NCBI GenBank assembly: GCA_036320915.1
Contig: JAXBDG010000017.1
Span: 1,178,001 to 1,242,000 of the forward strand
From: Linnemannia elongata
Lineage: Eukaryota; Mortierellomycota; Mortierellomycetes; Mortierellales; Mortierellaceae
Reading direction: 5' to 3'
DNA: 64,000 nt
This document shows, piece after piece, positions 13,565-24,619 of this stretch. The notes beneath the pieces are model-generated. The model saw only the letters and a program-made list of their open reading frames with translations, made no database searches and was not told the DNA's origin. Positions within the stretch are counted from its first letter, which is position 1. Each line of letters begins with the position of its first letter. The position numbers were made by a program, and so were the translations under genes.

Positions 13565-16485
13565 ATGGCAAACCAAATCATCGTCGTCGGAGGCGGTCTC
13601 TCCGGTCTTAGCGCTGCCCACACCGTCCTTGAACACGGCCTCAACGTCCTCGTCATCGACAAGAATGCCTTCTTTGGCGGAAACTCAACCAAGGCCACCT
13701 CCGGTATCAACGGTGCCCTCACCAAGACCCAGATCCGTAAGTTTTTTTTGCTTCTCGTTCATACATGCTTTGCATGCAATATTCACACGGGCACTCCTCT
13801 TTTCTCCAGTTGTCGTATTCTTTTCGGCCTCTCGTTCGATATACCTCTCTACCTCGCCCGATCACTTGTCCGAGTCTAATATACTATACAAGAGTGTGTG
13901 TTCGGGATACGCCCTTTTTGGTTCTGTCTGCTCTCTCTTCTTGAAAGGTTGCTGCAAGAGTGGTTTCAGTTGACAAACAAGTCCGAGGGCGCGTTTGTTT
14001 AGCGCGTGCTTTTGTCTTCTTTTTTCCCGAGCAAGCAAGAGTGAATGTGAATAGGAATGAGTTTTTTTTTAGAAGTAGGGATGCGAATGAGCATAAGGGA
14101 GATGGAAAGAAAGAGAGCGAGTGAATGACTATAGAGTGAAGGATGACCACACAACTACACCTACTATACGCGACTCCTCTTTCCTTTCTTCACTTCTCCA
14201 CATAAACTCTCTTTTGACTGAAAGGGATGAGTCCACACATTCAGTTCTCTTTTTTCCTTTTTTTCTGCTCCGTCGAATGTTATTTTTTTGTGGAGAAGTT
14301 GTGTCCGCACTAATCCCATGCAAATACGACTTGATTTCCTCGGACATGAGGTCCGAATTCATTTTTCTTGTGTTCCCCTCCCTCTTCTCTACTGTGACTG
14401 TCCATTGACACATGCATCTCGCTCCTTGTCTCCCTTTTCGCGAGCGGAGCACAAGAAAAAATACATGTTACTATGCGTCCGCATGAAGTATCCACACGTT
14501 CCAATGATCAAATGAGATATAACAAACACTCATCGCTTCTTCTTGTTATTCTTCTCACGCTCTCTTATAACACGCAGAGCTTGGCATCAAGGACTCCGTC
14601 GAGGCATTCTACGATGACACCGCCAGATCCGCCCGTGACATGCTCCGCCCCGACCTCGTCAAGGTCCTCACCGGTCGCTCTGCCTCTGCCGTCGAGTGGC
14701 TCCAGGAGAAGTTCAAGCTCGATCTCTCGCTCGTCTCCCGTCTCGGAGGACACTCCTTCCCCAGAACCCACCGTGGTAAGGAAAAGATGCCTGGTATGAC
14801 CATCACCTACGCCCTCATGGAGACTATCGAGGACCTCTCCATCTCCCAGCCCGACCGCGTCAAGCTCATCAAGAAGGCTCGCGTCACCAACCTTATCAAG
14901 GAGAACGGCGCTGTCGTCGGTGTCGAGTACGAATACCTTAACCAACCCGGCAGCAAGGTCAAGGCCTGGGGTCCCGTTGTCTTGGCCACCGGTGGATACG
15001 CCGCTGATTTCTCCAGCGATTCCCTCCTCAAGCAGGTACCTATCTCCTTCCGTATACTTTGTCATTTTGCTTTTGTGTGCTTCAACTCGGCCTTTTCTCG
15101 ACAATCAATTGACCCACATAACTAATAACTAACCCCTCCACTTCCATTGCACCTAATAGTACCGCCCTGATCTCTGGGATTTGCCCACCACCAACGGCGA
15201 CCACACTACTGGAGACGGTATCAAGATGACCCTCGCCATCGGAGGAAAGACCATCAACATGGAAAAGGTCCAGGTTCACCCTACCGGTTTGGTCGATCCC
15301 CGTGAGCCCGATGCCAAGGTCAAGTTCTTGGCCGCTGAGGCCCTCCGCGGTGTCGGTGGTCTGTTGTTGACAGCCGATGGCAAGCGCTTCTGCGATGAGC
15401 TCGGTCACCGTGACTACGTCACTGGTATGATGTGGAAGAACAAGTTCCCCATCCGCCTGGTCCTCAACACTGCTGCCGCCAAGGAAATCGAGTGGCACTG
15501 CAAGCACTACGTTGGCCGTGGCTTGATGAAGTACTTCAAGAACGGAAATGAGTTGGCCAAGGAGATCGGCATCCCTCCCTCGGAGCTCCAGAAGACCTTT
15601 GACGAGTACAACCAGATCGCTGCCGGTAACGCCAAGGATCCTTGGGGCAAGAAGTACTTCCACAACTACCCCATCAAGATGGACCAGGACTTCCATGTCG
15701 CCCAAATGGCTCCCGTCCTCCACTACACTATGGTAAGAAGTCGTTCCTCTTTGTCTTTTGAAGAAGGTTGTTACCCATCTCATTTGCATATGTTTGCTAA
15801 CATTTGCTTCTATGATCCTTGCAATCGATAATAGGGAGGAGTTGATATTACTGATGATGCCAACATCAAGGATACCGCCGATAAGAAGATCCCTGGTCTG
15901 TTCGGTGCTGGAGAAATGTGCGGAGGTGTTCACGGTGCTAACCGTCTCGGTGGTTCGTCATTGCTCGGATGTGTTGTCTTTGGTCGTACTGCCGGTGACT
16001 CTGTCTGCAACTATGCCAAGGGCAACCCCGTCATTGGATCTGGCGCCAAGGCTGCTCAGGCTCAGTCGATTGCCCTCCCCGGTGGATTCACTACTTCTGT
16101 CACTGTCGACCCAAGCAAGCAGAAGATCAACTTGGAGATTAGCTGGGGTGCTGCAGCCGGTACTGCCCCCGTTGTGACCGCCCCCTCTGCGCCCACTCCT
16201 GCTGCCGAGCCAGTAAAGTTGCGCTCAATTTCCGCTGCCGAAGTTGCCAAGCACAACACTGAGCAGGACTGCTGGGTCATTGTCAACGGTCAGGTTCTGG
16301 ATGTGACAAAGTTCATGCCCGACCACCCTGGTGGAAAGAAGGCTATCTTGCTCTTTGCTGGCCGCGATGCTACCGAGGAGTTCAACATGTTGCACAAGCC
16401 CGATGTTGTTGAGAAGTATGCACCCGAGTCCTTGATCGGTGTTCTTGATAACAACAGCTTGCCTGCTCGTCCTTCCAAGATCTAA
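13565..16485 (+). CDS. Soluble fumarate reductase flavoprotein fused to a C-terminal cytochrome b5 domain
   Basis: Four exons (13565-13736, 14578-15035, 15160-15732, 15835-16485) give about 617 aa. The N-terminus is an FAD-binding fold ([11 protein letters not shown], residues about 8-18). The catalytic flavoprotein signature [13 protein letters not shown] is in exon 4. This matches the Osm1/Frd1 family that reduces fumarate to succinate and reoxidises FADH2 during oxygen-limited growth and oxidative protein folding. After an Ala/Pro linker comes a cytochrome b5 domain with HPGG (His about 565) and a second candidate haem ligand in the MLHKP segment (about 588). Intron 1 is 841 bp, the longest in the window. 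No clear organelle-targeting leader precedes the FAD motif, so a cytosolic site is likely. AATAAAAAATAA near 16,609 may be the polyadenylation signal. Confidence 0.93.
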
Positions 16486-18486
16486 AAGTCGTTTTGGGAG
16501 TATGTTTCTTTGTGTACAGAGTGAGATAAAAAAACGTGGATTTTTGCTGTATTTGCCTTCCACCTTGTAAAAAAAACCCCCCTTTACCTACCTTTACCTA
16601 CATTTTCAACAATAAAAAATAACCTATCGAATATCATTCATTCCTTTGTACTGTACATCGTTCCCTCTTTGCATCAAAGAGGCGGTGGTTGTTTCTTTGT
16701 GGCTCGTCTATCCACAGCACGGTGTCAGAAGAACGCCTTTTTCATAAAATAGGGTTTCTTGTGAGGGGCGGTGCAGAGATACGAAAAATGAACCATTGCC
16801 CAGGCACCACCAGGCACAAAAGTTTCGTTCTCTTCCTTTTTTTTTTGCCCAATTTGTTTTTGGCGATAAATAAACATAATGCTCTGTACGCTTGTTACTC
16901 TCCTCATGATAGTTGGGATGATATGTATCTCACCGTTACAAAGTGTTCTATGCATATTCTTTGATCCAGTCACTAACGGGATAGGGCACATGTCCTTTCA
17001 ACTGTCACTGAATTATGCACGGTTTTCATTTTCATTTTGCGAGTTAGGCAATTGAGACCCGCTGTGTTATCATGCCTTCTTTTCCCCCTTCAAAGTTGAA
17101 GTAAAAGCGAGCTTGATACTTAAAAATATATATGATCAAAAGAATGCGCATTGCCGAAGAAAAAAGACAGTTAGAACCCAAACACCATGGCTACCACGCT
17201 GCAGAAGAGCTTACACTACTCATAGTATCACCTATCAGTCGACTTAAATTTTTTTGGTAATGGACAGAGATAAGAGCAAGAGAAAGGGCAAGGGCTCTGA
17301 GGGCGAGGAGAAAGGGCTAGAAACAGAAAGACAAGGATATATAGTGTGCAGGGGTTTGGCAGCATAGCTGGATGGATGTAGGTGAGGTATCTAGGATAGA
17401 TATTTTTAGGGGTGCGAATGGAGGAGTAGCTGAAGGCAATCAGAATAGCCTATGATTCTACCCTATCACAATTATTATCTTCATACCCGTAGTGCGCATT
17501 AATCTTTTCTGTATGAACCAGGTAATCGAGACCAGTGTGGTTGAATTATCCTTGCGGATATCGGACTGAGGGAGAAGAACGTCTGGATGATGGTGCTCGA
17601 CGATCTCGACGCATCCTTCCTTCCGTTGATTGATCAACCAACGCGTCTTGTGTCTTGTTCTTAAAAGTTCTTCTATCAGCGAAATGAAAGGGTCAATATG
17701 ACTTGAGTTCCTCGAATATTTACTTTTCAACGTGACATCTACGCCAAGAACGCAGAGTTGGAGAGCAAGTCGCCCGTGCAGGCCCTGCCATCGTCAAAGC
17801 TCTCGACTTGATCAGTATCCGTTACTCGATTGGCAAGAACGTCTCCGGTTTTTGCAAGGGCGTTTAGAGCAAGATCGTGTCGAGTGACAATGTCGATCGT
17901 TGCAAGTGTGATGCCTGCGTCAAGTTCCTCGGCGGATACAAGGGTACTGAAGCCCCTCCCTCGTGTGACGTGATCCACCGGCCCTAGGAAAGCAAATTGC
18001 TGACATTCCCACTGCTTAGTTTATGGTTACAACAAAAAAACAATTTTTTTGCTATGGGGACACATGGCACATCCAAATAAACCACCTACTTTCGATGGAC
18101 ATTTTGAAAATTGTCGACTCTAGCGTGATATGTAATTAAATCTTTTATTCGCAAAGGGCTCCCTGGCATCCTGCCGGTGATATTTGGGATATGTTAAAAG
18201 GAGTAAAGCCATCCTAATCTCTCACTCTTATTTTCGCGGTGCATTGACAGCAAACAGAGGTGGTCAAAAAAACAATAATAGCATACACAAGGTGAGACGT
18301 GAACAACTGAGATGGGACCAAGTGTGCTTCTTTTATTACTTCTACTTCCGCCAGATATCCGTAGTCAAGCTCCACCACTTCTTTCTCCTCCTCGCCCAAA
18401 GCCCTATCTCATTCTCGTTCACGCGAGGTCGACTTACTCAGCTCCACTACCACCGAACCGCTTGGACTTCATACCCACCCCAGGCT
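16486..18486. other. Gene-poor stretch with decayed coding fragments
   Basis: Two kilobases without an intact gene. A codon-biased but interrupted stretch at 17,744-17,987 is listed separately. The rest is A/T-rich with no recognisable domain. The right end (18,400-18,486) is the 3' region of the minus-strand nucleoporin gene. Confidence 0.4.
17744..17987 (+). pseudogene. Possible gene remnant of unknown family (Cys-rich, one in-frame stop)
   Basis: The plus frame reads about 80 codons with C-ending codon bias like the real genes here. It includes ALDLISIRYSIGKNVSGFCK, then a TAG stop, then SSDNVDRCKCDACVKFLGGY, ending at a TAG. Codon choice (GTC, AAC, AAG, CTC) suggests real coding ancestry. 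No start codon, upstream exon or family is recognised. It could instead be an exon of an undetected gene, but the internal stop argues for decay. Low confidence. Confidence 0.3.
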
Positions 18487-21400
18487 TTAATCTAGCCCCC
18501 TATCGCGTCCCCTCCGAGCGTTTCCTGCCAGTTTGACGACCATACAGTTTCTTGCTCTAGGGGGCGGATTGCTCTTTCTCCCCATCATTGGCGATGACGC
18601 CGGTCCAGCAGTGAAAGCAATTCCTCCGTTCAACCCAGAGCCACCAGCCGATGTTCCTGGTCCCGTAAGTCCCTGCATACCAGATGGTCCAGATCCAAAT
18701 CTTGACATCTGGGGGGCGCCGGCAGGAGGCATTGTGAGAGTCGTGGGAAACCCCATGCCAACTGATTGTGGTGAAGATAGTATCGTAATTGCGGTGATTG
18801 ACGGCGTTCCTGCAGAAGCACAACGACCAGTGATCGCGGCGCTAGCGGCAGCAAACGGGTTGAAGGATAAGGAGGCCGGTACCATCGAGGTCGCAGGTGG
18901 AGTAGTAGTTGTTGCGGTATTTGGTAGTACCAAAACGTTAGCTGACGTGCTCAAGTTGGTGACAGAAGTGGTGGTAGTTTGCGTTGGCACGGAAAACGAA
19001 AAAGGCTTCGGAGAACTGAACCCTCCGAATTGGAAGATACGTTGGGTTGGCTGTGGAAACATTGGGGCAGTTGTGGTCACGGACGCGGTTGTAGATGTTG
19101 GCCCGGTTGTAGCAGATGCTGAAATATATGGAGATGAGCTGATAGAACATCCTGTACCAGCATGGGAAGAGGGTGGCAACAACGCCGCAAGCGTTGCAGA
19201 GATGAACGTGGGAGCCGTAGCAGCAGAGATTGGGGTGATGAAACTCGGAGAAGAAGCCGCGAGGCTGGATGTTAAGACGGGGACGCTGGCGATTGATGGC
19301 TCCTTAGTTTTGTTGCATTTCTGCTCCATAGCTCGAAGCACCGAGATGCGAGTGGTGTTGATGGCAGGTGGTGCAGGCCGAGGAGAGTTGCAGAACTTGC
19401 ACTTGACCTCCGTCTTGCGCGTTCGCTGATCGCATGCGGAACATCTCCAGGTCTCTAACGAAGCCGGCTTCCAATCTTTGTCGTGGGTCCACTCCATCAC
19501 TTCGTCCACTCGCGCGCTGTAGAGTTTCCTGCCCTTGAACCGCCGCTGCGCCTAAAAGCCAAGACGAGCAGTGTTGATCAGTAGGAGAAGGTTGTAAGAC
19601 AGTCATATCCCATTATTTTCTCTTTGCATTTAAATGTGTAAAAACAAATGAAAAAAAAAAAAACACGCCAACTTTTCCCATTTCGACATTTACCTGTTTT
19701 CGATCAAACTCGCGTTGATCTTCCTCCTCATCTGAAGAGTCCAGGGCGGAAAACCTGCCAGGGATGACACGGATATTGCGCCTCTTCTTAAGCCGCTCCT
19801 CTGGGGCTTGACTGCTTTGACCAACCGGAAGATCCTCGGGCTCCGGGGTAGGCAATCGATTTGCTTTCCTCTTGCCACTCTTCACAGTCACCGGCAATTC
19901 GCATTTAGGACACGAACGGTACGCTTCACGTTGGCCATGACGTCGTTTACGGCGGGCATGGATTAAAGAGGCAGCGGTCGTCACACTGGTCTGCTCAGGT
20001 TCACGTTCGAACGGTGACTCTGCAGTTGCAGTTTGAGTTCCTTGGCTGATCGAGTTTTTCCTAGGGCGCTGCTGACGAGGGAGCTAATAAAAAAAATAAG
20101 GAAAGACCATCAGTTAAAATGCGTGTTAAGGCTATCTGAATAACAGCGCGTCGTTCTTTGTACTTGATTTTAGAAAAAAACCTCACCTGATTGACGCCGG
20201 CGTGAACGTCGGGGAGGCACTCTTCCAGCTTTCGAAGGTCCCCCGGGTTGGTCGCGGTGGGCTATAATTGATGTGAGAAAAATCACAGAGAACGAACACG
20301 TAAAAATCAAACAATTCTGAAAGTACTCTGTAAGATATCTACTTCAATCTTCAAGAATACATACCTGCCGCCGCTTGCTCATGATGATGCTGATCTCGCC
20401 AGGAGACAATGGGACATCTAGACAAAAGGAAGGAGTCATAAAAGTGATGTATTAGATAGCTATTATGTTGAATATGTATACGTGAGAAGGGCACGTCATC
20501 GGCTTGAACAAAAAAGCCAGCTTACTTGTGTAGACTCCCTCGATACCAGTGTTGGCGCTCTGGACATTTATCTCCCGGGCAGCAGACTTACTCGACTCCT
20601 CAGCCTATAAAAGAATCAAATAGATGACATCAAGTTAACCAAGACGCGCTTGATAGTATGTGTGGACCCGTCAAGAAGTATGGTGTATCCTGCTTATTAG
20701 TGCAACAGCACCTACTTGTGGAGGAATCGGGATTCCTCTGAGGCTGTCTTTCAACTCGCGCCGCAATCTCATTCGTTGTTCGATCTTGGCTGGCGTCATG
20801 GCAGCAGAAAGCTCCTCGTGCGAGTATAGCTAATGTGAAAAGAAAGAGGGAAATGATGGCGGTAATCAAAGTCTGATTAGTCAAAACGCGTTGATCAATC
20901 AAATGGAAAGCCTTGATTTTAGAACAAACAACAAAATTTGTCATGTGGATTGATATGGATGTATGTGGATGTATACGATCCATATGAGGTCGTGTTTCTT
21001 TACCTGGTCAACTTCAGTGGACAGGTACTCACTGAGAGACGGGTACAGCTTGCTCTGCTCACGGTCAGTCGCCCCGGTAGACGAGCTCTCAGGATCAACA
21101 CGCTCCTCCCTTAGTTGGGTTTCGATGCGAAGTTTGGGCGATCGAGTATCACTCTCAGCACTACTCGAGGGGTTGGACAGGGAAGTGGCCGTGGCCGTGT
21201 CCAACTCAACAGGGCTCGATTGTGAAGAACGAAACCACGACATAGGCCTTTTGATGAGTAACTTTATCTTGTCCGACCACTAAGGAACAACAACGAACAA
21301 GAAAAAATGTTAGGACACAAGCTTCTTTGCTTTGTAGCTCTTATTCATACTGTGGAAGAAGTCATTGCTGTGGTTCGAATGGAATGAGTGGAATAAATGC

Positions 21401-21575
21401 ACAATAATGAAAAACGCACCTTCTTCTGGCGTTCCGTTTGCAACTGTTCCTGCGGTTGTTGCTGCTGCTGTTCATGGGATTTATATGCGTACTCTGAATA
21501 TTCTTGTGTTGGTTGTGATTGCGGATTAGGACGAGCATAAAGTTGCTGACTCGATTTGCTTTTAGACGCTTTCAT
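18487..21575 (-). CDS. FG-type nucleoporin with RanBP2 zinc finger (Nup153/Nup1-like)
   Basis: Eight exons on the minus strand: 21420-21575, 21004-21279, 20716-20829, 20526-20604, 20365-20417, 20187-20261, 19694-20083 and 18487-19551, all phase-consistent, giving about 735 aa. Exon 2 opens with an amphipathic stretch (WSDKIKLLIKRPMSWF), like the membrane-binding helices of Nup60/Nup153. Exon 3 encodes a charged helix (KIEQRMRLRRELKDSLRG). The last exon carries a C-X2-C-X10-C-X2-C RanBP2-type finger (WRCSACDQ...VKCKFC, about residue 418). It is followed by a long Ser/Thr/Ala/Pro-rich, FG-poor region (FQFGGFSSPKPFSF) and a basic C-terminus. A nuclear-basket role is inferred from this architecture. 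Small internal exons of 53-114 bp make the model sensitive to splice choice. The opposite-strand ORF over exon 8 is a shadow. Confidence 0.75.
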
Positions 21576-21906
21576 CTTTTGTTAGTCGTGAAGGCGAAGG
21601 CTATTGTTCTTTGTTGTTTGTTGTCGTTGAGAGGTGGTGCGAAGAAAAGAAGAAAGCGAAAGGAGGAAAGGATAGGAAAATGGTGGCAATTTATGCTCCA
21701 GGCTTATCGAAAGAATCGAATTATGTAGCCAATCACATTGCGCGTCTTTCTTATCCCTGCAGGTAGGAGAGAAAGAGCCGACATCGAAGGATCAAAAAGC
21801 AACGTCTCTATGAACGCTTGGCTGCCACAAGCCCCGTTGTCATTAACGAGATCCAAAAGAACCAATGGTCACAGTATGACCTAAATTGTAATGAAGGAAT
21901 GGAGCT

Positions 21907-22491
21907 TTATAATGAGAGGTAGCGGCTGATTTCGCCTTCCTCAACAATCCATGCGTCGTACTCTGCACAGTCGTCGTCATCGTGGCCGAGGTGATTGCAA
22001 AAGTAACATTGTCGTTGTCTCAAACATCTTCCACGAGCCACCCGATAGCAATTGCGACGGAACGAATAGATAGCGTCATCTGGTAAGCAATACAAATCTT
22101 CATATGGGACAGTAAAAATCGCCCCGATGTTGATATATGGACGCAGTAGCACTTCGGATAAGGCGATCGTAGTGTTGTTACTGTCTTGTGTCAAGCAGTT
22201 GTGACCGGACGATAAGTCAAGAAGCTCGATATCCTGGTCCAAGAGTGCGCATATAATAATGGCGAGCGTTGAACATCTTTTTACGGCCATGTTGACAGCC
22301 AAGTTGATATTGCACGTGGTGGAGATATACCGGGATCCATTGCTGCTTATAGGTCCCTTTGTGATATGTTCATCGACGGTCAGTGCTGTATAAGGGTCTC
22401 GGGGGTATATGCCTTGGGAAGAATCGTCTTGTTTGCCTAGCGCACGAAACAGAAGGACTCCTTGTGTAAAGGCAGTAGACCAAGTAGTCAT
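21907..22491 (-). CDS. Putative ADP-ribosyltransferase-like protein with C-terminal CCHC zinc knuckle
   Basis: Intronless ORF of 194 aa, with start at 22491. No family is recognised with certainty. The layout resembles ART-fold proteins: an early Arg in LLFRAL (R16), the EHITKG segment, then RYISTT (S57-T58-T59) followed by an alpha-helical NLAVNMAV, and an ALSEVLLRPYINIGAIF segment with a candidate Glu (E113). Together these would make an R-S-E type triad. The C-terminal part has CYFCNHLGHDDDDC, a C-X2-C-X4-H-X4-C retroviral-type zinc knuckle at 162-175, which suggests RNA or single-stranded nucleic acid binding. There is no signal peptide or membrane segment. It lies tail-on behind the nucleoporin promoter. 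It may be a lineage-specific gene; activity is untested and the fold call is an inference from motif spacing. Confidence 0.5.
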   Translation of the reverse strand: MTTWSTAFTQGVLLFRALGKQDDSSQGIYPRDPYTALTVDEHITKGPISSNGSRYISTTCNINLAVNMAVKRCSTLAIIICALLDQDIELLDLSSGHNCLTQDSNNTTIALSEVLLRPYINIGAIFTVPYEDLYCLPDDAIYSFRRNCYRVARGRCLRQRQCYFCNHLGHDDDDCAEYDAWIVEEGEISRYLSL

Positions 22492-23139
22492 TCCGGTGTA
22501 ATGAAGACGTGGGTGGACGTAGTCTAGGAATGGAGCAAAATTAAGTATGATTGCAGAGAGGAGGAGAGTAAGATCGTGGGAAAGGAGAGAGTGTGACGAG
22601 GGAAAAAACGTTCAAGAGCACCTTCGTGGCTTTCGCAGATAACGATGCTCAAATCCTTTAAGCAACATCGTTTAATAACGGTCCCATGTTTAACACAGGT
22701 GCGGGCTTAGTGGCTCATCTTACTGGAAATCAGCTCGGCTGTGCATAGATCGGCGATCCAGGGCATATATTGAACTGCCTTTAACCCACGCGCCTGGAAG
22801 AAAAGAAAAGAAAAAAGAGAGATGTTGTTCTTTCGAACAAATCCATGGAACAACGGGCTTCATCTCAGCGGATCGTAGCAACAAGGCTACTCTACTGCTT
22901 ACAATACCCCGTTCAATTAAAGTCGTCTGCAATGGATTTATGCCTTTCAATATTTGAAAGCTGGCATTCCTTGGGCCACAACTGTCCTCCATCACTCGCG
23001 CAAACATGCATGTATGCACCCACGAAATTATTTTTTGTGCATCTAGGCTCTAATAGACGCATCTGGACTCTAATTGACAGATCTGAACAATGGTGTCCAG
23101 ACGCAAGTTTTTTCCCTCTGGCGCGGGGGTCGATCTTTT

Positions 23140-23192
<53 letters not shown>

Positions 23193-23739
23193 ACACATAA
23201 CAAATATATTTATTACTCTTCAGTGTACCTTGGCAACACTAATAATTTCCATGTCCATAAATCTACTCCTCGAAATTGTTGACCTTAATGGAAAGTCGAT
23301 CCCTTTGTGGGATGCCGAAATATCACCGTGTACATCGAAAGAGTCAAATACATCTTGTTTGTCGAATGTTGCATGATCTTTGGGCACTACCCCATAGAAA
23401 TAGAGTTTAGATGGCTCAAAGGTAAAAAAATATTTTGTGTTTGTAAAGATGGAGAGAACAAGGGTAAGGACAAGGTCAAGAGGACAAGTAAAGGGGGAAC
23501 AAGAGCTGGGGCATTGGATGAAGATCTTTGTCATTAGTGTACAGCTATATAAATACAAGTGGTGATTAATGTGACCCACATCTCTTTGTCACTCACTTCT
23601 CCTTCCTCAACATCAAAATATCGCAGATAAAACCCATCCCATTAGCTCCCTTTCTTGCTTTCTTGATTATCAATCACACTCCCTCCACTTCCTCCTCCTT
23701 TACACCCTCATTCACGCTTCAATAGCATACCACAGTGGC
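22492..23739. other. Intergenic; (CA)n microsatellite, promoter of the membrane protein gene
   Basis: No supported gene. It contains a CA repeat at about 23,142-23,197 and, just before the next start codon, a C/T-rich leader (23,580-23,735) with a TATATAAATA box at about 23,546-23,555. Confidence 0.5.
23142..23197 (+). repeat. (CA)n microsatellite
   Basis: About 28 CA dinucleotide units, interrupted by a single T near the end. The reading is direct from sequence. Z-DNA-forming and length-polymorphic tracts of this type are common in intergenic DNA. Confidence 0.95.
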
Positions 23740-24165
23740 ATGGGGGCCGTTGGTATTCGACGACTCCGAATATGGATCCTGCTCCTCACCATTGCCTCGC
23801 TCATTCTGGCATGTGTGTGTCTCGATGGTGGCGAGAGCTGCCACAGAATGAGAGAAGACGGATGGTCCTCCATCACCCTTTCCGTCGTTATAATTCTCTC
23901 ATACTCTTACTCTCTCAAGGGAAAGCCGATTGTTGGAAGAATCGTTCGCGCTTTCTGCATTTTTGTACTGTTTGGACTCACTGTAGTCAACAGTCTGCTT
24001 TTTGGTCCAGGGCACCCGAACGCCGACTACTTTGGATACCCACTCCTTGTTCCTGGATTCTTTATGCTCATCGATATGGGTTGGACCCTGTGGAACACAC
24101 GACTACAGCAGCCTAGTGAAAATCAGGAGTTCAAAGAAAGTCCCGATGTAATCATTATGTCCTGA
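23740..24165 (+). CDS. Small four-helix membrane protein of unknown function
   Basis: A 141-aa ORF with four hydrophobic segments (about residues 8-27, 43-59, 69-88 and 100-116) and short loops, a MARVEL-like topology. The first loop has two Cys (CLDGGESCHR) that could pair. The start is supported by the TATATAAATA box about 190 bp upstream and by the C-rich leader. The hydrophilic tail (QQPSENQEFKESPDV) ends at a TGA. The next frame is open directly behind it and encodes a Pro/Gln-rich repeat protein (see 24,152-24,619). The true protein may therefore be longer, with a shift or unrecognised intron at the junction. No family name is assigned. Confidence 0.6.
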   Translation: MGAVGIRRLRIWILLLTIASLILACVCLDGGESCHRMREDGWSSITLSVVIILSYSYSLKGKPIVGRIVRAFCIFVLFGLTVVNSLLFGPGHPNADYFGYPLLVPGFFMLIDMGWTLWNTRLQQPSENQEFKESPDVIIMS

Positions 24166-24619
24166 GATCCCTCATCGTAATGGTACTGCAGTGTCACCAA
24201 CACAGTACGTTTATCCTCCTTCTCTGTCACAACACCTACAGCCACGACCTCAGGAATTTACACCAGATACATACCATATCACCATGGATCCACTACCACT
24301 AGAGGTCAAAGGATCACCTCAGCCTCAGCCTGAAAAGGCTTCGCCGCATTTGCCGCAAAATCGAGAGACACCTCAACTATCTCGACCATCTCAACCAACA
24401 ACACTTTCATCACCGCTAGCACCACAACTCCTGCCTCAGGCGCCGCAATTCTATGGGACGCCTCAGTCTCAACCTGAAATAGCCTTTTCGCATTTGCCGC
24501 AAGATCGAGAGATACCTCAACCATTTCAATATCAACCATCACAACCAACAATACTTCCATCACTGCCCGTACCTCAGCTTCTGCCTCAGGCGCCGCAATT
24601 CTATGGAACACCTCAGTAA
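24152..24619 (+). CDS. Pro/Gln-rich tandem-repeat ORF, possible cytosolic tail of the upstream membrane protein
   Basis: An open +1 frame relative to the membrane-protein ORF, overlapping its last 14 bp. It has no good ATG of its own until a Met at 24,283. It encodes PPSLSQHLQPRPQEF and then two degenerate copies of a 48-50 residue unit ending QLLPQAPQFYGTPQ. The two copies differ by an in-frame 6-nt length change, which favours translation. I found no intron whose phase joins it to the upstream ORF. A frameshift in one of the two genes, a sequencing indel or an unusual intron would explain it. Confidence 0.4.
   Translation, partial: SLCPEIPHRNGTAVSPTQYVYPPSLSQHLQPRPQEFTPDTYHITMDPLPLEVKGSPQPQPEKASPHLPQNRETPQLSRPSQPTTLSSPLAPQLLPQAPQFYGTPQSQPEIAFSHLPQDREIPQPFQYQPSQPTILPSLPVPQLLPQAPQFYGTPQ
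24317..24610 (+). repeat. Two tandem 144/150-bp coding repeats
   Basis: Unit 1 spans 24,317-24,460 and unit 2 spans 24,461-24,610. Both start CCTCAG and end near GGCGCCGCAATTCTATGG. A third unit is only begun (CCTCAG) before the stop codon. The units encode HLPQ(N/D)RE(T/I)PQ and PQLLPQAPQFYGT in the same frame. Confidence 0.85.

Noticed and set aside
15082..15933. 283-codon minus ORF across the fumarate reductase
   Set aside because: It runs through clear introns and exons of the plus-strand gene and has no domain.
18533..19429. 298-codon plus ORF opposite the nucleoporin last exon
   Set aside because: The minus frame carries a RanBP2 zinc finger and joins seven other exons; the plus frame is Val/Gly-rich shadow.
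23100..23210. Possible CRISPR-like repeat
   Set aside because: It is a plain CA dinucleotide run without spacers, in a eukaryotic genome.
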